This document shows, one piece after another, positions 1-6,688 of a stretch of 17,033 nucleotides of DNA. The position numbers and the translations under genes were made by a program. The stretch comes from an uncultured Syntrophobacterales bacterium (GTDB lineage: Bacteria > Desulfobacterota > Syntrophia > Syntrophales > UBA5619): assembly GCA_903903205.1 (NCBI GenBank), contig CAIUXU010000280.1, positions 1-17,033 on the forward strand, read 5' to 3'. A model generated the notes under the pieces. It saw nothing but the letters and a program-made list of their open reading frames with translations, was not told the DNA's origin and made no database searches. Numbering within the stretch: the stretch's first letter is position 1; every line of letters begins with the position of its first letter.

Positions 1-1
1 C

Positions 2-1381
2 ATCCGCCTCGGGCAAGCCATTGACACCATCCACGCCAAGCGCGTCGTGCTGGATACCATTGAGTTGCTCTTCGCCGGCTTGCCCAATCCGCTCATCCTG
101 CGCGCGGAACTGCGCCGCCTGTTTCGCTGGCTCAAAGACAAGGGGGTTACTGCCATCATCACCGGCGAACGCGGCGATGAGACGCTCACGCGCCAGGGGC
201 TCGAAGAGTACGTCTCCGACTGCGTGATCGTGCTCGACCATCGCGTGGTCGAACAGGTCACCTCGCGGCGGTTGCGCGTGGTCAAGTATCGCGGCTCGAC
301 GCACGGCACGAACGAGTATCCATTCCTCATTGACGAAGACGGTATCCTGGTGCTGCCGGTCACGTCGCTCGTCTTACAGAACATCGCCTTCACAGATCGA
401 ATCCCCACCGGCATTCAGCGCCTCGACACGATGCTGGGCGGCGCGGGCTATTACCGCGGCAGCAGCGTGCTGGTATCCGGCACGGCGGGCACCGGCAAGA
501 GCAGTATCGCCGCGCACTTTGCCGAGGCTGCCTGCCGTCGCGGCGAGCGCGCCCTCTATTTTGCCTTTGAGGAATCTCCCAGTCAGATCATGCGCAACAT
601 GCGTTCCATCGGGATTGACCTGGAACCGTGGGTGCAGAAAGACCTGCTCAAATTTCAGGCGACCCGCCCCACGTTTACGGGTCTGGAAATGCACCTGACG
701 ATGATACACAAAGCGGTCAACGCCTTCAAACCGCGGGTCGTGATTGTGGACCCCTTGAGCAGCTTTGTCATGGGGGGTAATAAAACGGAAGTAAAATCCA
801 TGTTGATGCGGCTCGTGGATTTCCTCAAAATGAGTAAAATCACAACTATGTTCACGATGTTGACTCCGAACAAGGGCTTTGTCGAGGCAGAAGACGTTGC
901 CATCTCGTCGTTGATTGACACCTGGTTGTCACTGCTTGACATCGAACTCGGCGGCGAGCGGAATCGCTGCATGAGCGTCGTGAAATCGCGCGGCATGGCG
1001 CACTCGAATCAGATTCGTGAGTTCCTGCTGACCAATCACGGTGTGGAATTGCGCGATGTTTACGTCGGTCCGGAGGGTGTGCTGACCGGCTCGGCGCGGC
1101 AGGCACAAGAGGCGCGAATACAAGCCCTGCTGATGGTGAAAAAGCAGGATGTCGAGCTGCGACATATCGAACTGGAAGGCAAACGCAAGGCGCTGGAAGC
1201 GCAGATCGTCGCCATGCGCGCCGTGTTTGAGGCGCAAGAAGCCGAGGCGCTGAGAATTATCAGGCAAGAACAAGCGCAGGAAACGCAACTGGCAAAAGAA
1301 CGTATAGACATGGAGGTGAGCCGCAAAGCAGATACCGCAGCGGATACAGCAACGAGAAAACAAAAAGGGGGCTCGAAATGA
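2..1381 (+). CDS. kaiC: KaiC family clock ATPase/autokinase, 5' end cut by window edge
   Basis: The open frame runs in from the left edge; its 459 visible codons include a GTG at 47 that is only internal. Visible residues 1-130 are the end of the CI ATPase half (VVLDTIE Walker B strand, then RQGLEEYVSDCVIVLDHR). The CII half follows: Walker A GTAGTGKS (bases 479-502), the FEES glutamate pair (569-574) and Walker B VVIVDP with Asp at 749-751. The phosphorylation-loop segment reads ISSLIDT, so serines (codons 905 and 908) occupy both positions that are Ser-Thr in Synechococcus KaiC. From about 1091 a further 96 residues are charged and Ala/Glu/Gln/Arg-rich, predicted to be a helical coiled coil and longer than the cyanobacterial tail. 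By comparison with Synechococcus KaiC, about 125-130 N-terminal residues lie outside the window. KaiC hexamers hydrolyse ATP slowly, autophosphorylate in CII and bind KaiB through CI. The stop overlaps the next start (ATGA), implying coupled translation with kaiB. Confidence 0.97.
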   Translation: MRLGQAIDTIHAKRVVLDTIELLFAGLPNPLILRAELRRLFRWLKDKGVTAIITGERGDETLTRQGLEEYVSDCVIVLDHRVVEQVTSRRLRVVKYRGSTHGTNEYPFLIDEDGILVLPVTSLVLQNIAFTDRIPTGIQRLDTMLGGAGYYRGSSVLVSGTAGTGKSSIAAHFAEAACRRGERALYFAFEESPSQIMRNMRSIGIDLEPWVQKDLLKFQATRPTFTGLEMHLTMIHKAVNAFKPRVVIVDPLSSFVMGGNKTEVKSMLMRLVDFLKMSKITTMFTMLTPNKGFVEAEDVAISSLIDTWLSLLDIELGGERNRCMSVVKSRGMAHSNQIREFLLTNHGVELRDVYVGPEGVLTGSARQAQEARIQALLMVKKQDVELRHIELEGKRKALEAQIVAMRAVFEAQEAEALRIIRQEQAQETQLAKERIDMEVSRKADTAADTATRKQKGGSK

Positions 1382-1719
1382 AAACGAAACCGACTGCACA
1401 AAAGTCCGCGTCGCCTGAAGTCAGTCCAACCGAAGCAAAATCAGACACCTTTCTCCTGCGCCTGTATGTTGCCGGACAAACGCCAAAATCCGTGGCGGCT
1501 TTTGTCAATCTCAAGAAAATCTGCGAAGAACATCTGTCCGGGCGGTATACCATTGAAGTGATTGACCTGATAGAAAACCCGCTACTGGCGCGCGGCGACC
1601 AGATTCTGGCCATCCCGACGCTGGTGCGGAAACTGCCTGAACCGGTTCGCAAAATCATCGGCGATCTCTCCAACACCGAGCGCGTGCTGATCGGGTTGGA
1701 TCTGCTGCCGAGGGAATAG
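1378..1719 (+). CDS. kaiB: KaiB clock protein, first tandem copy
   Basis: This 113-residue protein is KaiB over nearly all its length. After a polar N-terminal stretch of about 25 residues come LRLYVAGQTPKS, ICEEHLSGRY, VIDLIENPLLA, the loop AIPTLVRKLPEPVRKIIGD and the end VLIGLDLL. KaiB switches to a thioredoxin-like fold and binds the CI ring of phosphorylated KaiC. The Gly and Asp of the GLD motif, whose mutation in cyanobacterial KaiB locks the fold-switched state, are both present. It lacks the acidic C-terminal tail of cyanobacterial KaiB and ends shortly after GLDLLPRE. The ATG overlaps the kaiC stop codon by 4 bases, so the two proteins are probably made in a fixed ratio. A second kaiB follows 9 bases downstream. 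The family call is near certain; which copy partners KaiC cannot be told from sequence. Confidence 0.96.
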   Translation: MKTKPTAQKSASPEVSPTEAKSDTFLLRLYVAGQTPKSVAAFVNLKKICEEHLSGRYTIEVIDLIENPLLARGDQILAIPTLVRKLPEPVRKIIGDLSNTERVLIGLDLLPRE

Positions 1720-1728
1720 GGGGATGCC

Positions 1729-2079
1729 ATGCCAAGAAAGCAAGTGCTCGATTCGACTAAAGCGTTTGAACAATCGCCGGCCGCTCCGCAGGAAAAGCGC
1801 TATATTTTAAAGTTATATATAACCGGCATGACACCGCAATCCATGCGCGCCATCGCCAATGTCAAGAAAATCTGCGAGGAACACCTGCAAGGGCGCTACG
1901 AGCTGGATGTGGTTGACCTCTACCAACAACCCCAACTGGCGAAGGGCGAGCAGATCATCGCCGCACCGACCCTCATCAAGAAATTGCCGCTCCCCCTGCG
2001 CCGTATCATCGGCGATATGTCGAAAACCGAACGTGTGCTGGTGGGGCTGGATTTGCGAGAGAAAGAGCTATGGCCATGA
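1729..2079 (+). CDS. kaiB: KaiB clock protein, second tandem copy
   Basis: This 116-residue KaiB paralogue has the same landmarks: LKLYITGMTPQS, ICEEHLQGRYELDVVDL, QQPQLAKGEQIIAAPTL, LPLPLRRIIGDMSKTERVL and VGLDL. The fold-switch GLD residues are kept. It differs from the first copy in the N-terminal 25 residues, in the helix after TP(K/Q)S and at the C-terminus (REKELWP), so the pair is diverged rather than freshly duplicated. A 16-base stretch (TCAAGAAAATCTGCGA) is still identical between the copies. The ATG at 1729 is chosen because an AGGGGG ribosome site lies 5 bases upstream (1718-1723), overlapping the preceding stop. Codons at 1801-1824 are strikingly AT-rich (TAT ATT TTA AAG TTA TAT ATA) for this GC-rich module. 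It could compete with or replace the first KaiB on KaiC, or act in stress responses as proposed for some non-cyanobacterial KaiB proteins. Confidence 0.95.
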   Translation: MPRKQVLDSTKAFEQSPAAPQEKRYILKLYITGMTPQSMRAIANVKKICEEHLQGRYELDVVDLYQQPQLAKGEQIIAAPTLIKKLPLPLRRIIGDMSKTERVLVGLDLREKELWP

Positions 2080-2837
2080 AGCCCAAAACTCAAGAACAAC
2101 TCTTGTTTGAACTGGAAGACCTGCGCGTGCGGCTGGACGAAGCCGAAGAGACTTTGCGCGCTATTCGCAGCGGCGAGGTGGACGCGCTCATTGTCTCAGG
2201 CGTGGGCGGTGAGCAAGTCTTTACGCTCAAGGGCGCTGATCAATCTTACCGGGTGCTGATCGAGGATATGAATGAGGGAGCGCTCACGCTGACATTGGAT
2301 GGCGTCATCTTGTACTGCAACCGGCGCTTTGCCGATATGCTCAAGACGCCGCTCGAAAAGGTAATCGGTTCCAAAATCCACACCTGGATTGCATCCGATA
2401 GCCAAAGGTTTCTTCATGAGCTGCTACGACAAGATGATACCCAGACCAGCCGCCGCATGGAAGCCACACTGCTTGCCGGCGACGGAACGTTGGTGCCGGG
2501 GTATCTCTCCAGTAACTTTTTGCAGATGGATGAGACAGAGGAATTAATTTGCCTGGTGGTAACCGACCTGAGCGAGTCGAAGCGCACCGAGGCGATTGCC
2601 GCTTCCGAAAAGTTGGCGCAGGAGTTGTTGACCGCTTCCGAAAAATCGCAACTTGTGCTCATGGCCGAGATTGAAGACCGCAAGCGTGTGGAAGCTCAGG
2701 TTCATAGCCAGTTGAAAGAACTTCAGCGCTGGCAAAATGTCACCCTTGACCGCGAAGACCGGGTCAGTGAGCTGAAGAAGGAAGTCAATGGTCTGCTTAA
2801 AGAATCAGGCAGCCCTGTCAAATACGGCGAACTCTAA
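2070..2837 (+). CDS. Soluble PAS-domain protein without kinase domain, candidate KaiBC-linked adaptor
   Basis: The 255-residue protein starts with an amphipathic coiled coil (residues 5-36) and the motif RAIRSGEVDALIVSG that often precedes PAS domains in sensor kinases. One PAS domain follows at about residues 58-170 (YRVLIEDMNEGALTL, LYCNRRFADML, LICLVVTDLSE). A charged helix at 172-220 leads to a C-terminal tail (residues 220-255) with LDREDRVSELKKEVN and a final GSPVKYGEL. There is no transmembrane segment, kinase, receiver or DNA-binding domain. The start at 2070 overlaps the end of kaiB by 10 bases; ATG 2076, giving a 4-base ATGA overlap, is an equally possible start. Translational coupling to kaiB suggests a function with the Kai proteins, possibly as a PAS-controlled input or output partner. 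That role is inferred from position only. The tail recurs in the dCache-PAS protein at 6689-8251. Confidence 0.9.
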   Translation: MAMKPKTQEQLLFELEDLRVRLDEAEETLRAIRSGEVDALIVSGVGGEQVFTLKGADQSYRVLIEDMNEGALTLTLDGVILYCNRRFADMLKTPLEKVIGSKIHTWIASDSQRFLHELLRQDDTQTSRRMEATLLAGDGTLVPGYLSSNFLQMDETEELICLVVTDLSESKRTEAIAASEKLAQELLTASEKSQLVLMAEIEDRKRVEAQVHSQLKELQRWQNVTLDREDRVSELKKEVNGLLKESGSPVKYGEL

Positions 2838-2843
2838 AGGAGG
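2836..2843 (+). promoter_or_regulatory. Strong ribosome-binding site for the 2853 kinase
   Basis: AAAGGAGG lies 9 bases before ATG 2853 and overlaps the TAA stop of the PAS gene. It is the best anti-16S match seen in the window and fixes the start of the kinase. It would let ribosomes reinitiate efficiently even though the genes do not overlap. Confidence 0.8.
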
Positions 2844-2852
2844 CATAGCATT

Positions 2853-5156
2853 ATGACCTGGCAGCCCGTCACCTATTTCATCTTCATCGTCATCGCGGCG
2901 GCGGTGATGGGATGCATCGCCTGGGCCCTGCACCGCCGCCAGTTCCTCGCCATGTCCCTCGTGTTTGATGAAAAAAGGCCAGGTTTCCGCGTGATTGTCA
3001 TGCTGTTCCTCCTTATAGCGGGCATCATCCTCACGACGTGGTTTCAATATTACCGGCACTCTGAAAATAGCTTCAGGGCTGAGATGGAGAACCAGCTTTC
3101 AGCCATCGCCGATCTTAAGGTAAGCGAGATCGCGCAATGGAAAAAAGAGCGGTTGAACGATGCCAAAGCATTGCAAGGAAATAACGCTTTTGCCGCACTC
3201 GTGCGGAGGTTTTTTTCCGATTCAACAGATGGTGACGCAAATGGGCAGATTCGTAACTGGCTCCAAACAACACAGTCCGCGTATCAGTATGATCATGCCT
3301 ATCTGCTCGATGTCCGGGGGAACACCCGCCTGTCCGTACCGCAATCTATCGAACCGGTGTGCGGGGAGCTGAAGCAACAGGCGGCGGAAATCATTCGTAC
3401 AGGCAGGGTCGCCCTCCTTGCTTTGCACCGGGATGCACCGGGAAAACCGATACATATGATAATGGGGGTGTCTGTTATCGAGAACGGCCGACCGCTGGGC
3501 CTTGTCGCCCTGTCCATTGATCCCGAAATATATCTCTACCCGCTGATCGCTCGATGGCCAACGCCAAGCCGCTCGGCCGAGACACTGCTTGTCCGCCGTG
3601 ACGGCAATGACGCGCTTTATTTGAATGAACTTAAATTCAGAAAAGACACCGCACTCAACCTGCGCGTGCCTCTGACCAATGAAAAAATTCCGGCCGTGAT
3701 GGCGGCGCTGGGACGCGAGGGCGTGATGGAAGGCGTTGATTACCGTGGCGTGCCGACGATTGCCGCAATTCGTAAAATACCCGATTCATCCTGGTCTATT
3801 GTTGCCCGTATGGATCTTGCCGAAGCGAACGCTCCGCATCAGACGTCGCAAAAACTCATGATTGCTGTCATATGCACGCTTATCACGCTGATGATGGCTA
3901 TCTTCTGGCTTTTATGGCGCAGGCAAATTGAGCGGGCCTACAAGGAAAAGGTAGAGGCCTCGGAGATATTGAAGGTAAGCGAGGATAAATTTTCGCGCAT
4001 ATTTCATACTTCTCCGTACGCCATCACCTTAACCAGCACGGAAGACGGCCGGTTTGTTGATGTCAACGAAGCCTTTTATACGATCTCCGGCTTTACCCGC
4101 GATGAGACTCTCAGCAGTTCATCCATCTCGCAGGGCCTGTGGGTCAACGCGGAAGATCGCAACAGGGTAGTCCATGAAATCATGGGCGGCAGAAAAGTGG
4201 TGGACCAGGAGTATAAATTTAAAAAAAAGAATGGAGAGATCATCACGGGATTGTTTTCGGCGGGTGCTATTGAACTGAAAACAGGACATTTCATTTTGTC
4301 GAGCATCAACGACATCACCGAGCGCAAGCGATTGGAGGAGCTGTCACAGAAAAATAGTGAAGATCTCCAGATCGCATATACCCGGCTCAAGGAAATCTCG
4401 AGTACCCAAGAGCGGTCCAGGATGTCGCTTCTCAGTATGCTCGAGGACGAGAAAATTTACAGGGAGAAACTTCATGACAGCGAGGAAATGACCAAGGCAT
4501 CGCTTCGGGAAAAGGAGGTAATGCTCAAAGAGATCCACCACCGGGTGAAGAATAACCTCCAGATCATTGTGAGCCTGCTCAAAATGCAGAGCAGACATGC
4601 TGGTGATGAAATACTGGCGGACATTTTCCGGGAATGCCAGGACCGCATCAGGGCCATGGCTGCCGTTCATGCACTGCTTTACGAATCTGAGAACCTTGCC
4701 GAGATAAACTTTGGCGACTATATCCGTGAGATGGCAAACCAGTTGTTGCGGTCATATCAGGAAAGCTCCGTTAGAATTTCCCTCAGCATCCATGCCGGAA
4801 AGGTCATGCTTGCAATAGATGCAGCCATACCCCTTGGTCTGATCATCAACGAGCTCCTGTCCAATGCGTTGAAATATGCTTTTCCGGGAGACAGGCGGGG
4901 CGAAATCAAGATAGAGATGGATAAGATGGAAAATGGCATGAGATTTCTTTTGGCAGATAACGGGATTGGTCTTCCGCAGGATATGGATTTCCGCAACACC
5001 ACGACGATGGGGCTAAAACTCGTTAACATGCTCGTTGAACAGCTTGAAGGCACGATAGAACAGGTCGTAAACGGTGGAACAGGATTTTTGATTATGTTCA
5101 CCCCAACATCAGTTTCGGGGGGGGGGTATAACGCATGTCAAATCATAAAATCATGA
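2853..5156 (+). CDS. Membrane sensor histidine kinase: dCache, PAS, HisKA_2 type
   Basis: The 767-residue protein has transmembrane helices at about residues 7-27 and 45-64, a periplasmic sensor domain at 65-334, a third helix at 335-355, a PAS domain at 375-490 ending NDITERKR, a coiled coil to 550, and a kinase core. The core is HisKA_2: LKEIHHRVKNNLQIIVSLL carries the phosphoacceptor histidine (562 or 563). The ATPase domain has INELLSNALKYAF (N-box) and DNGIGLP (702-708). The periplasmic part ends VDYRGV...IPDSSWSIVARMD, typical of the distal half of dCache ligand-binding domains. It is paralogous to the sensor of the gene at 8248. HisKA_2 kinases usually phosphorylate stand-alone or N-terminal receivers; the next gene begins with a receiver and overlaps by 22 bases, making it the obvious partner. 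A run of 10 G sits 10 codons before the stop, so the last residues (SGGGYNACQIIKS) look like read-through sequence rather than domain. Ligand unknown. Confidence 0.94.
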   Translation: MTWQPVTYFIFIVIAAAVMGCIAWALHRRQFLAMSLVFDEKRPGFRVIVMLFLLIAGIILTTWFQYYRHSENSFRAEMENQLSAIADLKVSEIAQWKKERLNDAKALQGNNAFAALVRRFFSDSTDGDANGQIRNWLQTTQSAYQYDHAYLLDVRGNTRLSVPQSIEPVCGELKQQAAEIIRTGRVALLALHRDAPGKPIHMIMGVSVIENGRPLGLVALSIDPEIYLYPLIARWPTPSRSAETLLVRRDGNDALYLNELKFRKDTALNLRVPLTNEKIPAVMAALGREGVMEGVDYRGVPTIAAIRKIPDSSWSIVARMDLAEANAPHQTSQKLMIAVICTLITLMMAIFWLLWRRQIERAYKEKVEASEILKVSEDKFSRIFHTSPYAITLTSTEDGRFVDVNEAFYTISGFTRDETLSSSSISQGLWVNAEDRNRVVHEIMGGRKVVDQEYKFKKKNGEIITGLFSAGAIELKTGHFILSSINDITERKRLEELSQKNSEDLQIAYTRLKEISSTQERSRMSLLSMLEDEKIYREKLHDSEEMTKASLREKEVMLKEIHHRVKNNLQIIVSLLKMQSRHAGDEILADIFRECQDRIRAMAAVHALLYESENLAEINFGDYIREMANQLLRSYQESSVRISLSIHAGKVMLAIDAAIPLGLIINELLSNALKYAFPGDRRGEIKIEMDKMENGMRFLLADNGIGLPQDMDFRNTTTMGLKLVNMLVEQLEGTIEQVVNGGTGFLIMFTPTSVSGGGYNACQIIKS
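5117..5126 (+). repeat. Poly-G tract (10 G) at a gene junction, also the probable ribosome site of the next gene
   Basis: Ten consecutive G lie inside the last codons of the 2853 kinase and 8 bases before ATG 5135, where a Shine-Dalgarno sequence would be. No other purine-rich site is near that ATG. Losing one G changes the kinase end to SGGGITHVKS then a stop; gaining one gives SGGGV then a stop. Neither change affects the kinase core, but both alter the overlap with the next gene and the ribosome-site spacing. Confidence 0.75.
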
Positions 5157-6646
5157 TTGTGGAAGATGAGAAAATCGTGTCTGAGGATATAAGGGCCTCT
5201 ATTGAAAAAATGGGATATTCCGCCTGCGCCGCGGCATCGTCGGGGCAGGAGGCTATTGAAAAAGCAGGTTTGATCCACCCCGATCTGATACTGATGGACA
5301 TTGTACTGACAGGCAGCATGGATGGCATAGAGGCGGCCACACAAATCAAAGATCTTTACGAAATACCCGTGGTTTACCTTACGGCATTTGGAGGAGACGA
5401 TATATTGCAGCGGGCCAAAGTAGCAGAGCCCTATGGGTATATTACAAAACCATTTAACGAGAGAGAACTCCACATAGCCATCGAGATTGCACTGTACAAG
5501 AAACAGGCAGAAGCCAGAATAACAAGAATGGAACAGTGGTTGGCTACCGTTCTCAAGAGCATCGGCGATGCGGTGGTCGCTCTGGACAAGGAGCATCGGA
5601 TAACATTTATGAATGCCGTTGCCGAAAACCTGACCGGCTGGAGCCAGGAAGACGCCATTGGAAATAAGCTCACGGAAATACTCAATATGAAGGGTCAGGA
5701 TCTGGGCGATCTGGAAAAACAATTGGGAGAAAATGTTATTATCAAGGGGCTCACCATCAATCTGATCGAAGATCGCCTGCTCATTGCCAAAGATGGAGCA
5801 GAAGTCCCCATTTCCGACAGCGTTGCACCGATAAAGGAAGAGAAGGGTGAAGCTTCGGGCAGTGTGCTTATTTTCCGGGACATCACCAAGCGCAAGCAGA
5901 TCGAGGCGGAAATCCGCAGAATGAACGATGAGCTGGAACAGCGAATCCGAGACCGCACCGCCCAGTTGGAAGCCTCCAATAAAGAGCTGGAGGCCTTCAG
6001 TTATACCATCTCCCACGACCTGCGGGCGCCCCTCCGGAGCATCGAAGGTTTCAGCCAAGCCCTTCTGGAGGAGTATCGGGAGAATCTGGACGAAACGGGA
6101 AAGAATTATCTGGATCGAGTCTGCGAGGCTGCCAAGCGCATGGGGACGCTCATTGATGATACGCTGAAACTCTCGCGGGTGGCCCGGTTCGATTTCCAAT
6201 GCGCGGCGGTTGACCTGAGTCGGATGGTCCGGATGATTGCAGAGGCGAATCAGAAGAACTATCCCGAAGGAACTGTCGAAGTGACCGTCCAGGAGGGAAT
6301 CATTGTTCAGGGGGATCCCCACCTCATGAAGATTGCCCTGGGGAATCTGCTGGACAATGCCTGGAAGTTCACCGGCAAGGCGATCCAGCCCCGGATCGAA
6401 TTCGGCAAGACCATCAAGGACGACGAGACCGCCTGTTATGTCCGTGACAACGGCGTGGGGTTTGACATGACCTATGTGGACAAGCTGTTCGGCCCCTTTC
6501 AGCGCCTCCATACGGCGGAGGAATTCGCCGGAACGGGGATCGGCCTGGCGACGGTTAAACGGATCATTGCCCGACATGGGGGCCGGGTCTGGGCGGAGGG
6601 AGAGGTCGGAAAAGGGGCGACGTTTTATTTCACATTGCCATCGTAG
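5135..6646 (+). CDS. Soluble hybrid: N-terminal receiver, PAS, histidine kinase
   Basis: The 503-residue protein has a receiver domain at 5-120 (acidic pocket E10-D11, phosphoacceptor D55 in LILMDIVL, T83, K105), a PAS domain at about 130-252 (SIGDAVVALDKEHRI, ending RDITKRKQ), HisKA with H294 in SYTISHDLRAPL, and HATPase with DNAWKFTG, DNGVGFD (438-444) and GTGIGLATV. There is no membrane segment. The kinase part is of the bacteriophytochrome/Cph1-like type, which commonly pairs with Rcp1-type regulators; one lies at 10978. A receiver placed before the kinase means phosphorylation by another kinase, most simply the overlapping upstream HisKA_2 protein, could control this one. The first half is AT-richer than the second. 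From about 5880 the DNA becomes GC-richer and closely resembles the end of the 8248 gene, so this looks like a chimera. The start at 5135 is preferred over ATG 5153, which would delete the first beta strand. Confidence 0.94.
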   Translation: MSNHKIMIVEDEKIVSEDIRASIEKMGYSACAAASSGQEAIEKAGLIHPDLILMDIVLTGSMDGIEAATQIKDLYEIPVVYLTAFGGDDILQRAKVAEPYGYITKPFNERELHIAIEIALYKKQAEARITRMEQWLATVLKSIGDAVVALDKEHRITFMNAVAENLTGWSQEDAIGNKLTEILNMKGQDLGDLEKQLGENVIIKGLTINLIEDRLLIAKDGAEVPISDSVAPIKEEKGEASGSVLIFRDITKRKQIEAEIRRMNDELEQRIRDRTAQLEASNKELEAFSYTISHDLRAPLRSIEGFSQALLEEYRENLDETGKNYLDRVCEAAKRMGTLIDDTLKLSRVARFDFQCAAVDLSRMVRMIAEANQKNYPEGTVEVTVQEGIIVQGDPHLMKIALGNLLDNAWKFTGKAIQPRIEFGKTIKDDETACYVRDNGVGFDMTYVDKLFGPFQRLHTAEEFAGTGIGLATVKRIIARHGGRVWAEGEVGKGATFYFTLPS

Positions 6647-6688
6647 GTCATTGGCTCATGATTTTACGTTGCCGGAAAGGGATGAGTC

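Noticed and set aside
47..49. GTG 47 as the start of kaiC
   Set aside because: The frame is open to the left edge and encodes recognisable KaiC CI sequence (RLGQAIDTIHAKR) before it; the codon is an internal Val in the Walker B strand.
5138..6577. A 479-codon open frame on the minus strand, antisense to the REC-PAS-kinase gene
   Set aside because: It is the shadow of a well-supported domain protein. A shorter antisense frame at 10459-10863 resembles it only because the sense strands are homologous. Its translation shows no domain and it has no convincing ribosome site.
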